DNA from: Kiloniellaceae bacterium
GTDB taxonomy: Bacteria > Pseudomonadota > Alphaproteobacteria > Kiloniellales > Kiloniellaceae
Reading direction: 5' to 3'
Assembly (NCBI GenBank): GCA_021776195.1
Contig: JAJFGK010000162.1
Span: 1 to 64,000, forward strand
Length of the DNA: 64,000 bases
How positions within the stretch are numbered: the stretch's first letter is position 1; each line of letters begins with the position of its first letter. This document shows, one piece after another, positions 44,782-52,906 of the stretch. The notes below the pieces were generated by a model, which ran no database searches, had not been told where the DNA came from, and saw only the letters and a program-made list of their open reading frames with translations. The translations under genes and the position numbers were made by a program.

Positions 44782-45615
44782 ATGTCCGCACTGGGCGCTT
44801 CCGCGCTGGGCGACTTTGTCGACCTCGCACGCTACCCGATCGACGATCTGGAGGGGCGCGGCGCGGGCCTGCTCGCCGACTGCCGGGCGTCGCTGGAGAC
44901 GACCGCGCTCTGCAGCCTGCCGGATTTCCTGAAACCCGAGGCCATCGCGTTGCTGCAAAGCGAGGTCGCCGCGGTCGCGCACCAGGCCCATTTCAACGAT
45001 GTGCCCCGGCCGGCCTACAACTGGCGGGCCCACGAGACCGGCTTTGCGCCCGATCACCCGATCATGGCGCGCAACCGCCAGAGCCTGGGGTCCATCGCCC
45101 GCCCGAGCTTCGCCGAGGACGGCCCGCTCATGAGCCTCTACAAGCAGGACGGCCTGACGGACTTCGTCGGCCGCGCGCTCGGCCACGACCGGTTCTACCG
45201 GATCGAGTGCCCCTATCTGTCGATGAACGTGAAGGTCATGGGCGCGGGCGACGAACTGGCCTGGCACTTCGACCAGAACGACGGCGTCGTCTCGCTGTTG
45301 ATCCAGAGCGCCGGCGCGGGCGGCGACTTCGAGTACTGCCCCTACATTCGCGCCGAGGATGACGAGAACTTCGATGCCGTGGCGCGTCTGTTCAAGGGCG
45401 AGGAAACCCTGATCCAGCGCCCGGGCGCGGCGGCGGGGACCTTCTCGCTCTTCAAGGGACGCCGCTCGATCCACCGGGTCACGCCGATCACAAACGGCGA
45501 TCCGCCGCGCCTCATCGCCCTTTTCAGCTACGACCGGCAGCCGGGCCTGAACTACCCCGAGGCCACCCGCAAGGCCGTGCTGGGCGAGAACTATGCGAGC
45601 GTGGGGGCGGGCTAG
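44782..45615 (+). CDS. Fe(II)/2OG oxygenase of the HalD/BesD-like family (H-x-D hydroxylase type)
   Basis: 277-aa protein. NVKVMGAGDELAWHFDQNDGVVSLLIQ contains H162-x-D164, a distal His at 231 in GRRSIHRV and an Arg at 243 for 2OG. The surrounding WHFDQNDGVVSLLIQ and FSLFKGRRSIHRVTP segments resemble the free-amino-acid halogenase/hydroxylase HalD/BesD family. Halogenases have Gly in place of the Asp; here Asp is present, so a hydroxylase is expected. The substrate may be a free amino acid. GGGAGACGG precedes the ATG. Confidence 0.75.
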   Translation: MSALGASALGDFVDLARYPIDDLEGRGAGLLADCRASLETTALCSLPDFLKPEAIALLQSEVAAVAHQAHFNDVPRPAYNWRAHETGFAPDHPIMARNRQSLGSIARPSFAEDGPLMSLYKQDGLTDFVGRALGHDRFYRIECPYLSMNVKVMGAGDELAWHFDQNDGVVSLLIQSAGAGGDFEYCPYIRAEDDENFDAVARLFKGEETLIQRPGAAAGTFSLFKGRRSIHRVTPITNGDPPRLIALFSYDRQPGLNYPEATRKAVLGENYASVGAG

Positions 45616-45649
45616 GGATCTGTTCGTCGTTGGCGATCGCTGTCGCCGA

Positions 45650-46048
45650 TCATCCCCCGAAATCGCTCAAGTCCGCCTCTTCCTCGGCGCCGAACTGGAT
45701 TTCGATGTGGTTGCCGTCGGGGTCGTGGATGTTGACCTGACGGCGGTTGCTGCCCGGGATGACGTTGATGGCGTAGGCCACATTGGCGGCGCGCAGGCCG
45801 GCGAGGAAGCCGGCCAGGTCCTCGGCCAGGAAGGCGAAGTGCTCCAGCCGCGGGGTCGCGGCCTCGGGGGTTTGAGGCACCTCTACCAGATGCACCGCCG
45901 CCTGGTCGCCGAGGTAGAGCCAGGCGCCGCCGATGTCGAAATTCGGGCGCGGCCCGACCGCCAGGCCCAGCAGGTCGCGGTAAAAGGCGGTCATGGCCGC
46001 CAGGCTGCCGGTGCGCAGGTTCACGTGGTCGAGGGTCTGGAGCGGCAT
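45650..46048 (-). CDS. VOC family protein (glyoxalase-fold)
   Basis: 132-aa single-chain VOC protein. LDHVNLRTGSLAAMTAFYRDLLGLAVG and RLEHFAFLAEDLAGFL give the two metal-ligand His strands; PGSNRRQVNIHDPDGNHIEIQFG supplies the terminal Glu. Such proteins are glyoxalases, dioxygenases or fosfomycin-resistance-like enzymes; the substrate is unknown. AAGGAGG precedes the ATG at 46048. Convergent with the HalD-like oxygenase. Confidence 0.88.
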   Translation of the reverse strand: MPLQTLDHVNLRTGSLAAMTAFYRDLLGLAVGPRPNFDIGGAWLYLGDQAAVHLVEVPQTPEAATPRLEHFAFLAEDLAGFLAGLRAANVAYAINVIPGSNRRQVNIHDPDGNHIEIQFGAEEEADLSDFGG

Positions 46049-46147
46049 GGCAGCCTCCTTGTGTTGGTCTTCGCCAAAGGGTCCCCCACACACTCCCAAC
46101 TTTGCCGTTGCAGGGCTGGACCCCTCCTTTTCCCCTTAAAGCCCGAT

Positions 46148-46327
46148 TCGAAACTAATGTTATCAAAACAAGGGGATAGGAACATTGGGCTCGTCTTTTG
46201 TCATTGCCGGGCTTGACTCGGCAATCCAGGGATTGTGCCACTCCTGGACCCTCGGGTCGAGCCCGAGGGTGACATCGAACAAGACGACATGTCCACTAAG
46301 CATTTGGTATTATTCGATTAGTTTCGA
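46148..46327. repeat. MITE-like element around a dispersed palindrome
   Basis: Perfect 11-bp inverted ends TCGAAACTAAT (46148-46158) and ATTAGTTTCGA (46317-46327) flank an internal imperfect palindrome (TGTCATTGCCGGGCTTGAC at 46199-46217 against 46256-46274) of the type seen at 8046-8122. The whole fills the 317-bp gap between two VOC genes, which otherwise contains no gene. Confidence 0.55.
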
Positions 46328-46365
46328 GATGGACTCTAGGGAGCGAAGGGGTAGGGTGGGTCCGC

Positions 46366-46806
46366 CTACCACTCGCCGGTGTTGTCCATCGAGGCCCAGG
46401 GCTCGGCAGGGGCCAGGGCCTCGCCTTTCTGTAGCAGCTCGACGGAGATGTTGTCGGGCGAGCGCACGAAGGCCATGCGGCCGTCGCGCGGCGGGCGGTT
46501 GATCGTGACGCCGCCGTCCATCAGGCGCTGGCAGGCGGCGTAGATGTCGTCCACCTGATAGGCGAGATGACCGAAATTGCGCCCGCCGTCATAGGGCTCC
46601 GGGTCCCAGTTGTAGGTCAGCTCGACCTCCGGCGCGCGGTTCTTCCGGGCGTGCTGGGCATCGTCGGGCGCGGCCAGGAAGACCAGGGTGAAGCGCCCGG
46701 CCTCGACCTCCTTGCGCATGGTTTCCTCGAGGCCGAGCTTGTTGCAGTAGAAATCGAGCGAGGCCTCGAGGTCGGCCACGCGGACCATCGTGTGCAGGTA
46801 TTTCAT
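46366..46806 (-). CDS. Glyoxalase I-like VOC protein
   Basis: 146-aa protein resembling lactoylglutathione lyase. [27 protein letters not shown] and [21 protein letters not shown] match GloA, with [24 protein letters not shown] closing the second module. Metal ligands His/Glu are present in these strands. It may detoxify methylglyoxal with glutathione or act on another thiol adduct. GGAG precedes the ATG. The TetR gene lies 71 bp upstream on the same strand. Confidence 0.88.
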   Translation of the reverse strand: MKYLHTMVRVADLEASLDFYCNKLGLEETMRKEVEAGRFTLVFLAAPDDAQHARKNRAPEVELTYNWDPEPYDGGRNFGHLAYQVDDIYAACQRLMDGGVTINRPPRDGRMAFVRSPDNISVELLQKGEALAPAEPWASMDNTGEW

Positions 46807-46877
46807 GGTTTCTCCATCTCTAGAACAAAGGGGCCGGAAACGCGAGGCGGGCGCCGGACGGCCGGGTGACGGCGGGG

Positions 46878-47561
46878 TCAGGACGGGCCGGCGGCCTCGG
46901 GAAAGAAGGCGGCGAGCAGGCTGCGGCAGCGTTGGCGCGAGACCTCGAGATCGAAGGCCTGGGGGTCCAGGTGAACCTCGAGCCAGAGGCCGACGATGGT
47001 GGCGCTGAGGACCTGGGCCAGGGTTTCCGGGGCCACCGCCAGGCCGCCGCGGGTCTCGGCCAGGGTCTTGATCTGGTCCAGGGCGAAGGCGACATAGGCG
47101 CGGTCGCGGGGCAGGATCACCTCGCGGTAGATCGCGTTGCCCCGGGCCTCGCCCCAGAAGGCGAACCAGGCCGAAAGGTAGTGCGGGTTGTCCGCCACGA
47201 AGGTCAGGTCGTGATCGAGCCAGGCGGCCAGTCGTTCGAAGGGCGGCAGGTCGGGGTCCTTGACCGCCGCGCGCCAGGATCGGTCGTATTCCTCCTCGAT
47301 GAACTGCAGGGTGTCGGCCAGCATCTGGGCCTTGCTGGAGAAGTGAAAGCCGACCAGGCCGCGCGACAGACCGCTCAGGGCCGAGACGGTGGTGAGCGTC
47401 GTGCTGGAGAGGCCCCGGTCGGCCAGGGACCGCACCGTCGCCAGGATCAGCGCGCGCTTGGTCGCCTTGCTGCGGGCCCGGCGCCGGTCCACCTTTGGGG
47501 TGCCTTCCGGGGGGACGCCGCCTGCCGCTTCGCTCGGGTCGCTGGTCGCGGCTTCCGCCAT
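46878..47561 (-). CDS. TetR family regulator, BetI-like
   Basis: 227-aa repressor. The helix-turn-helix is in [27 protein letters not shown] (residues about 58-85), and [17 protein letters not shown] resembles BetI, the choline-responsive repressor; the C-terminal helices ([30 protein letters not shown]) are the ligand domain. Such regulators control betaine or choline genes, but the nearest target is the GloA-like gene downstream. The ATG at 47561 has AGAGGA upstream; a further ATG ten codons earlier is less likely. Confidence 0.85.
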   Translation of the reverse strand: MAEAATSDPSEAAGGVPPEGTPKVDRRRARSKATKRALILATVRSLADRGLSSTTLTTVSALSGLSRGLVGFHFSSKAQMLADTLQFIEEEYDRSWRAAVKDPDLPPFERLAAWLDHDLTFVADNPHYLSAWFAFWGEARGNAIYREVILPRDRAYVAFALDQIKTLAETRGGLAVAPETLAQVLSATIVGLWLEVHLDPQAFDLEVSRQRCRSLLAAFFPEAAGPS

Positions 47562-47740
47562 CCGTGATCCTCTTCCTGGCCGGCCCGCCAAAGGGATGCC
47601 GACGCTTGCGGCCCAAGTTTATGGGCCGGGGTGAGCGCGGTCAAACGAACCGGTGGGCCGGCCCCGGATTGACCCCTTGGGCTTTGCCGCCGTCGGCCCT
47701 ATTCTTGCCGGCCGAATCGCGGACAGCAGGGAGGGAGCAT

Positions 47741-48097
47741 ATGAGCGAGGATCGTCCCGATCGCAAGATCGTCAACATCCACCAGGCGGCGTTCCGGGTC
47801 TATGACCTGGAGGGTCCCGAACAACCGGAGATGAGCTGGCTGCCGCTCAGTTATGACAGCGACGGCAACGGCGCCTACGTCATGCGCATGGACCCCGGCG
47901 CGGTGACCATCGAACACACCCACCAGGGGATCGAGGATTTTCTCATTCTGGAGGGCGAGTTGATCGACCGCGGCGTGACCTTGAAGGCCGGCGACTTCGT
48001 CAGCTATGCGCCCGGCAGCCGCCACAACTCACACAGCGAGACCGGCTGTCTTTTGATCGGCTTCGATTGGGGCAAGCCCCGCGGCGGCGCCGCGTGA
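47741..48097 (+). CDS. Cupin-domain protein
   Basis: 118-aa single cupin barrel. TIEHTHQGIEDFLILEGELIDRGVTL is metal motif 1 (H-x-H, E) and RHNSHSETGCL motif 2 (H). Many such small cupins are dioxygenases, isomerases or sensors; ChrR-like anti-sigma relatives are an alternative. GGGAGGG precedes the ATG. Its stop overlaps the HAD gene start by 4 bp (GTGA), so the pair is coupled. Confidence 0.85.
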   Translation: MSEDRPDRKIVNIHQAAFRVYDLEGPEQPEMSWLPLSYDSDGNGAYVMRMDPGAVTIEHTHQGIEDFLILEGELIDRGVTLKAGDFVSYAPGSRHNSHSETGCLLIGFDWGKPRGGAA

Positions 48098-48714
48098 CCG
48101 GATCGGCGCGGCCGCGCGCCGTGCTCTTCGATCTGGGCGGCGTGCTGGTTGCCCTGGCCGGGATCGCCCTGTTCAGGGGTTGGCTCGACAACAAGGTCAG
48201 CGAAGTGGAAATGTGGAATCTCTGGCTCGATTCGCCGGCGGTGCAGGCCTACGAGCGCGGCCACATGACGACCGCCGAATTCGGCGAGGCCGCGGTGGCC
48301 GAATTCGGGCTGCCCATGACGCCGGACGTCTTTCTGGGGCGCTTCGGCGACTTCGTGGCCGGTCTTTATCCCGGCGTTCCCGACCTGCTGGGGCGGATCC
48401 GCCCCGGCGTGCGTCGCGCCTGCCTGTCCAACACCAATGCCCTGCACTGGGACAAGATGCGCGACGAGATGGGGCTCGGCGGGTTGCTCGATCATCACTA
48501 TGCCTCGCACCTGATCGGCGAGGTGAAGCCCGATGCGGCGGCCTACGCGGCAGCGATCGACGGCCTGGAGCTGGCACCCGGCGACATCCTCTATCTCGAC
48601 GACGTGGCGCGCAACGTCGAGGCCGGCCGCGGCGCCGGCCTCAGGGCCGAACAGGTCCAGGGCGTCGCCGCGCTGGAAGCCGTTCTGGCGAGCTACGACC
48701 TGTTGATCACCTGA
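48094..48714 (+). CDS. HAD superfamily hydrolase
   Basis: 206-aa haloacid-dehalogenase-fold phosphatase of subfamily IA. Motif I reads VLFDLGGVL (nucleophile Asp; the usual second Asp is Gly, as in many epoxide-hydrolase-N/haloacid types), motif II is CLSNTN, motif III VKPDAAAY and motif IV ILYLDDVARNV. GTG start overlapping the cupin stop. Substrate unknown; cupin-HAD pairs suggest a shared metabolite. Confidence 0.87.
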   Translation: MTGSARPRAVLFDLGGVLVALAGIALFRGWLDNKVSEVEMWNLWLDSPAVQAYERGHMTTAEFGEAAVAEFGLPMTPDVFLGRFGDFVAGLYPGVPDLLGRIRPGVRRACLSNTNALHWDKMRDEMGLGGLLDHHYASHLIGEVKPDAAAYAAAIDGLELAPGDILYLDDVARNVEAGRGAGLRAEQVQGVAALEAVLASYDLLIT

Positions 48715-48795
48715 TTGGGCTGGTCACCTAATGGGCGGGTCGCCTGTTCGGGCCTTACCTGGCCGCCTAACTCTTTGATTTTGGGCGGTATCGCA

Positions 48796-48827
48796 AAGCA
48801 AAAGGGGCGGCTCTTTGCGGCCACCCC
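48796..48827 (-). terminator. Rho-independent terminator of the 60-codon gene
   Basis: On the minus strand GGGGTGGC (48827 down to 48820) pairs with GCCGCCCC (48811 to 48804) around an 8-nt loop, one G-U wobble, followed by TTTTGCTTT. The position, about 90 nt after the stop of the small gene, fits its terminator. Read on the plus strand it has no U-run. Confidence 0.75.
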
Positions 48828-48915
48828 GTAAGCTGTTTCAACCCAGTGCGAGCAACGTTCAAAAAATATCTATTCTGCGTTTCTTGTTCTTGCGCGCTCG
48901 CCTCCGGATCTCAGC

Positions 48916-49098
48916 CTACCTCCACCCCCAAGGAGAAGATGGTTGCTTGGCAGCAATCTGAGCAATACCAGGCGCCAGCACGTTCGCCGTTTCACGATCC
49001 AATGCGGGATCGGTCCGCGTAGGCCCGTTCGGCCTACCCTCCCGACCCATCGTGGAAACGACCGCCAGGAGGCTGTTGTGGTGTGAAATCGAGGTCAT
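48916..49098 (-). CDS. Small 60-aa protein with its own promoter and terminator
   Basis: Short ORF with an unusually strong ribosome site (AAAAGGAGG 5 nt before the ATG), a near-consensus sigma70 promoter upstream and an intrinsic terminator downstream, giving a complete transcript of roughly 350 nt. The product is Ser/His-rich at the start (MTSISHHNSLLAVVSTMG) and Pro-rich at the end, with no membrane helix and no Cys. No family recognised. It is divergent from the Sll1717-type ATPase gene across about 220 bp. Could encode a regulatory or structural microprotein; a dual-function RNA is also possible. Confidence 0.65.
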   Translation of the reverse strand: MTSISHHNSLLAVVSTMGREGRPNGPTRTDPALDRETANVLAPGIAQIAAKQPSSPWGWR

Positions 49099-49150
49099 CA
49101 CGTCCTCCTTTTGCCGTGCGATGGCTGGATTGCCCGTTCGCATTAGAGTG

Positions 49151-49196
49151 AACATAAGTGCATGCAAAAGTAATGTCAAGTCTGCATTCAAAAATA
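49151..49196 (-). promoter_or_regulatory. Sigma70 promoter with overlapping direct repeats
   Basis: Minus strand: -35 TTGACA (49179-49174), 17-bp spacer, -10 TATGTT (49156-49151), predicted start near 49144. On the plus strand two 14-bp direct repeats, TGCATGCAAAAGTA (49159-49172) and TGCATTCAAAAATA (49183-49196), match at 12 of 14; one fills the spacer and one is just upstream of the -35. Such placement is that of an operator. AT-rich against the GC-rich background. Confidence 0.7.
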
Positions 49197-49317
49197 GTCG
49201 AAAAAAATGGCCTCGCCCCGCGGCGCATTTCTGACTTGCCCCGGGGTGCGTCGCGGCTACCCTTGCGAACGTCGCCGAGCCCTCCACAGAATGGCCCCTG
49301 ACTGGGGAGACCAGATC

Positions 49318-50808
49318 GTGTCCGACCGCCTGAGAGACCCCCGACTGTTTGGCAACGACGCCGCCGAGGACGAAAATCCGGCGGTCCTTGCGTCCTATTT
49401 CGTGAATTTGCCGGAATCCCGCGGTTTCGGCGACCCTCGGGAGCGCTTTTTGATCGCGCGCGGCAAAAAGGGGATCGGCAAGTCCGCCTTTCTGGTCTTT
49501 GCCGCCCACCGGCTGTCCCAGGCGGACCCGGCTCCTTTGGTAATCACCCTGCGCGGCTCCGATCTGGTCGGACCCGAGACCGCGCCCGCCGGTCATGCGG
49601 CCGAGGCGGTGAGAAACTGGAAAGTCCAGATCTGCACCCGGATCAACGCCGAGATTGGGCGCCAGATCGGACTGGCCCTGGACGACACCAAGATGACCCT
49701 GGTCGAGCAGTCCGAGCTCCTCGGTTTCAAGGGCCGCAACTTTTTCCGCGCCCTGATGGACCGATTGAAGGTCAAGGGCGTCCCCATGGAGCTGCGCGAC
49801 CGGGAGGCCGCCCAGCAGCACCCTCTTCTCAAGCGCTATATGAAGGAAGACCAGGACGCGGCGATCTGGGTCTTCATGGACGATATCGACGGCACCTTCC
49901 GGCGTTCCGATGAGGAATGCCTGCGGTTGTCGACCTTCTTTACCGCCTGCCGGGAACTGGCCAGCGAAATGAGCGGCCTGACCCTGCGCACCACGATCCG
50001 CCGCGATGTCTGGGCGACGATCCGGACCACCGACGAGGCGCTGGACAAGTGCGAACAGTACATGCGCGACATCAAGTGGAGCCGCAGCGGGATCCGCGAG
50101 CTCTTGGCGCACCGCATCCGCTCCTACGTCAATGCCCAGACAAGCGACCACGCGCCCTCTTTCGAAGGCGGTCCGGACGACACCATCGACGAGGTCGCCG
50201 CGCGTTATCGCCTGTCCGAGGCGCTACACGACGACAAGGTGTTGCGCATCCTGTTTCGCAAGCTGCGGGTGGCGGGCGGCAGCCGCATGCCCCACGACGC
50301 CGTCTTCACCTACTCCGGCGGCAGCCCGCGCGCGGCCCTGCAGCTTTGCAAGCTCGCGGCCCAGGAGGCCAGCAGTGTCGGCGCGTCGGTCATTCGGGCG
50401 GGCACGATCGACAGCGTGCTGGAGGCCTTCGGCCGCAAGCGGATCGAAGATCTTCTGCGCGAGTACGGGCACCAGACCGACGACCTCGCGGCCCTGCTCT
50501 ATGCCTTTGGCGGGCGTCGCGCCGCCTACAGCACCGCGGAATTGCTGGCCTGCCTGGAAAAGTCGATCCTGCCCGATGCGCCCCTGGCCTTCACCGGCAG
50601 CGCCAAGGGCCAGGTCGGCCCCCTGGACGCGGCCCATTATCTCTTTCAAATCGGCTTTCTCTTCGGTCGCGACCGGCCGGCCAAGGGCGGCCCGAACCAC
50701 TACGCCTTCGACGAGAAACCCTATCTTCTGAAGAACGCGGCCAATCTCGACGAGGGCCTCGACTGGCTGATCCATCCCGCCTTCCACAAGGCCCTGCGCC
50801 TCAGCTGA
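49318..50808 (+). CDS. P-loop ATPase of the Sll1717-like family
   Basis: 496-aa putative NTPase. Walker A reads ARGKKGIGKSAFLV (GxxxxGKS), Walker B AIWVFMDDIDG (hhhhDD); the initial SDRLRDPRLFGNDAAEDE and FYV/ASYFVNLPE segments match Sll1717-type P-loop proteins, whose function is poorly known. The start could be ATG at 49291, but GTG at 49318 follows a strong GGGGAG site and matches family length. It is cytosolic, with no membrane helix. Divergent from the 60-aa gene; the M14 peptidase gene downstream converges on it. Confidence 0.75.
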   Translation: MSDRLRDPRLFGNDAAEDENPAVLASYFVNLPESRGFGDPRERFLIARGKKGIGKSAFLVFAAHRLSQADPAPLVITLRGSDLVGPETAPAGHAAEAVRNWKVQICTRINAEIGRQIGLALDDTKMTLVEQSELLGFKGRNFFRALMDRLKVKGVPMELRDREAAQQHPLLKRYMKEDQDAAIWVFMDDIDGTFRRSDEECLRLSTFFTACRELASEMSGLTLRTTIRRDVWATIRTTDEALDKCEQYMRDIKWSRSGIRELLAHRIRSYVNAQTSDHAPSFEGGPDDTIDEVAARYRLSEALHDDKVLRILFRKLRVAGGSRMPHDAVFTYSGGSPRAALQLCKLAAQEASSVGASVIRAGTIDSVLEAFGRKRIEDLLREYGHQTDDLAALLYAFGGRRAAYSTAELLACLEKSILPDAPLAFTGSAKGQVGPLDAAHYLFQIGFLFGRDRPAKGGPNHYAFDEKPYLLKNAANLDEGLDWLIHPAFHKALRLS

Positions 50809-50820
50809 AGAGTCTTTTCC

Positions 50821-51993
50821 CTACCGCAGATCGCCCAGCACCGCGTGGAGGGCGTCGAGGTTGGCGGCGCCCAGTTTGCGGCAGCGCGCCGGCGACCAGC
50901 CGTTGCGTTCGTCGGGACTGTCGGCGGTGTCCTTGAAGGGCTGCTCCAGGGTCATGGCGAGGCAGCCGAAGTTCTCGGCGATGTTGTTCGCGGCGATGGT
51001 CAGGTTGGCCTTGCCGGGGCTGTTTTCCGGGTAGCCCTTGGCGGTTTGGAAATCGGGACTGGCCCGCATCAGGGCGCTCTTGTAGGCGGCGGTCAGGTCG
51101 CGCTGCGCCTCGGTCAGGCCGGGAATGCCCAGGGACGAGGCGACGAAGTTGTAGGGCAGCCCCTCGTCGCCGTGGACGTCGAGGAAGAAATCGACCCCGG
51201 TCTCGACCATGCGGGCGCGCAGGTGGAAGATCTCCGGGCTGGTCTCGGGCGAGGGCTCGGCCCAGGCGCGGTTGAGATTCACACCGGCGGCGTTGGTCCG
51301 CAGGTTGCCGCGGCGGCTGCCGTCGGGATTGACGTTGGGCACGATGAACAGCCGGGCGCGGCTGCGGATCGCCCGGGCCACCGGGTCGTCGGGGTCGCCC
51401 AGGCGCTCCAGGAAGCCTTCCATCCACCATTCGGCCATGGTCTCGCCGGGATGCTGGCGGGCGATGATCCAGCAGGTCCGCTTTTCCGCTGTGCCATTGT
51501 CTGGCCCTGCCTCGCCATGGACCAGGAGGTCGAGGTCCTGGCCGTCGACGCTGCGGCCCAACAGCTCGTGGCGAAAGGCGCCGGTCGCCAGCGCGCCGGC
51601 GATCAAGTCGGCGTGGCGTTCCATCGAATAGGGCGCGAAGTAGGCATAGTAGGCGGCATCCCAGGCCGGGCGATGACTGATGACCAGGCTGCTGCCGTCG
51701 AAGACGGTGGGCACGCGAAACCAGTCCCTGCGGTCATAGGAACAGACGGCGCGGTAGTCCTTCCAGCCCGAGGTGTAGGAGGTCTCGCCGGCATTGGCGA
51801 TGACCAGGCGGCAGTCGCGCTCGCGCGCGCCGGTGAGACGGAAATAGAACCACTGTAGGAAGTCGGCGTTGCTGTCCTTCTCGATTGCCAGGCGGATGTT
51901 GCAGGGATCGTTACTGGTGGGATCGTCGCCGGTGGGATCCTCGATCGACAGACAGGAAATGTTGCCGCCGTCGAACTTGCTGGAAATCTGCAT
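50821..51993 (-). CDS. M14 family zinc carboxypeptidase (cytosolic CCP-like)
   Basis: 390-aa peptidase. An N-terminal beta-domain (residues about 1-125, ISSKFDGGNISCLSI start) precedes the catalytic domain with ARQHPGETMAEWWMEGF (zinc H and E), NLNRAWAEP, FFLDVHGDEG (zinc His) and the late catalytic Glu in MTLEQPFKD. No signal peptide, so like cytosolic carboxypeptidases of the AGBL/CCP type. It removes C-terminal residues of proteins or peptides. The ArfB gene lies just upstream, separated by 3 bp, so they are co-transcribed. Confidence 0.9.
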   Translation of the reverse strand: MQISSKFDGGNISCLSIEDPTGDDPTSNDPCNIRLAIEKDSNADFLQWFYFRLTGARERDCRLVIANAGETSYTSGWKDYRAVCSYDRRDWFRVPTVFDGSSLVISHRPAWDAAYYAYFAPYSMERHADLIAGALATGAFRHELLGRSVDGQDLDLLVHGEAGPDNGTAEKRTCWIIARQHPGETMAEWWMEGFLERLGDPDDPVARAIRSRARLFIVPNVNPDGSRRGNLRTNAAGVNLNRAWAEPSPETSPEIFHLRARMVETGVDFFLDVHGDEGLPYNFVASSLGIPGLTEAQRDLTAAYKSALMRASPDFQTAKGYPENSPGKANLTIAANNIAENFGCLAMTLEQPFKDTADSPDERNGWSPARCRKLGAANLDALHAVLGDLR

Positions 51994-51996
51994 GGC

Positions 51997-52425
51997 TCAA
52001 TCGTCCTCCTGTCTGGTGGGCCGGCGCGTGGACTTCAGGCTGCCGCGCTGATGCTTTTGCCGCAGGCGCCGTTCCTGGGCGCCGCGGCTGGGGGTGCGGT
52101 GCCGGCGCCGCGGCTTGGGCGGCTGCGCGGCGTCGCGAATCAGGGCGACCAGGCGGGCCAGGGCCTCGCGCTTGTTGGCCAGTTGGGTGCGGTGGGACCT
52201 GGCCTCGATGAGCAGCTCGCCGGCCAGGGTCATGCGCCCGCCGGCGAGCCGCTTCAGGCGTGCCTTCACCGCCGCCGACAGGCTCGGGCTGTTGGCCAGG
52301 TCGAAACGCAGCTGACAGGCCGTGGCCAGCTTGTTGACGTTCTGCCCGCCCGGCCCCGAGGCCTTGATGAAACGGTAGGTCAGCTCGCTCTCGTCGAGCG
52401 CTATGGTCGGCGTCACGGTAATCAT
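51997..52425 (-). CDS. arfB: Alternative ribosome-rescue factor ArfB (peptidyl-tRNA hydrolase)
   Basis: 142-aa release-factor-like hydrolase. The catalytic motif KASGPGGQNVNKLATACQLRF contains the GGQ loop, and the Arg/Lys-rich C-terminal tail (KPRRRHRTPSRG, RRLRQKHQRGS) enters the mRNA tunnel of stalled ribosomes. It frees peptidyl-tRNA from non-stop complexes. ATG at 52425. Followed 3 bp later by the carboxypeptidase gene. Confidence 0.93.
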   Translation of the reverse strand: MITVTPTIALDESELTYRFIKASGPGGQNVNKLATACQLRFDLANSPSLSAAVKARLKRLAGGRMTLAGELLIEARSHRTQLANKREALARLVALIRDAAQPPKPRRRHRTPSRGAQERRLRQKHQRGSLKSTRRPTRQEDD

Positions 52426-52461
52426 GGGCAGTCTTCTACAGCAATTTCCCGCGAGGTCGAA

Positions 52462-52890
52462 TCAGGCCCCGGCCTTCGCGGTCTTCTTGGCGCGGTGGTA
52501 GGTGAGCGCCGCCTTGATACAGGCGGTCAGGGCATCGCGGGGCAGGGGTGCGGCGGCATCGAAAAGGACCGCGCGGTTGCCCTCGAAAGTGAACGGCTCG
52601 GGAAAGCGGGCACGGAAGTCCTCGACCAGGCTGGTGCGGCAGTTGAAGTAGAGGGCGCAGCGTTCCGGTGCGGCCTTCTTCCAGCCGATCCGGATCGTGG
52701 TTCCGCTTTTGCTGGCCGCGGTCAGGTAGGCCGGCTCGCCCCACTTCAGCGTTTCGGTGATGGCGCCGACGCCTTCGGTGGCCGCGGCGGTCTCGAAGAT
52801 CAGGCGCCGCAGCGCCGTCATGGTCCGCCTGACCGCCGGGGGCCAGGTTTCGAACAGCGCGGCGACAGCCGGATCGGCGGGGCGCTCCAC
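52462..52890 (-). CDS. DUF1801 domain-containing protein
   Basis: Small cytosolic protein (142 aa from the GTG at 52890) with the DUF1801 pattern: ALFETWPPAVRRTMTALRRLIFETAAA, WGEPAYLTAASKSGTTIRIGWKK, RCALYFNCRTSLVEDFRARFPE, PLPRDALTACIKAALTYH. Family function is unknown; the fold is YdhG/YjbR-like. A TTG at 52920 would add ten codons but overlaps the upstream stop. Third gene of a CmcJ-like, DUF1801, ArfB, carboxypeptidase run. Confidence 0.85.
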   Translation of the reverse strand: MERPADPAVAALFETWPPAVRRTMTALRRLIFETAAATEGVGAITETLKWGEPAYLTAASKSGTTIRIGWKKAAPERCALYFNCRTSLVEDFRARFPEPFTFEGNRAVLFDAAAPLPRDALTACIKAALTYHRAKKTAKAGA

Positions 52891-52906
52891 GATCTGGCCG
52901 CGGCCG

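Noticed and set aside
48916..50151. 411-codon minus-strand ORF overlapping the ATPase
   Set aside because: Only its last 60 codons, which have their own ribosome site and promoter, are credible. The rest is antisense to the ATPase coding sequence.
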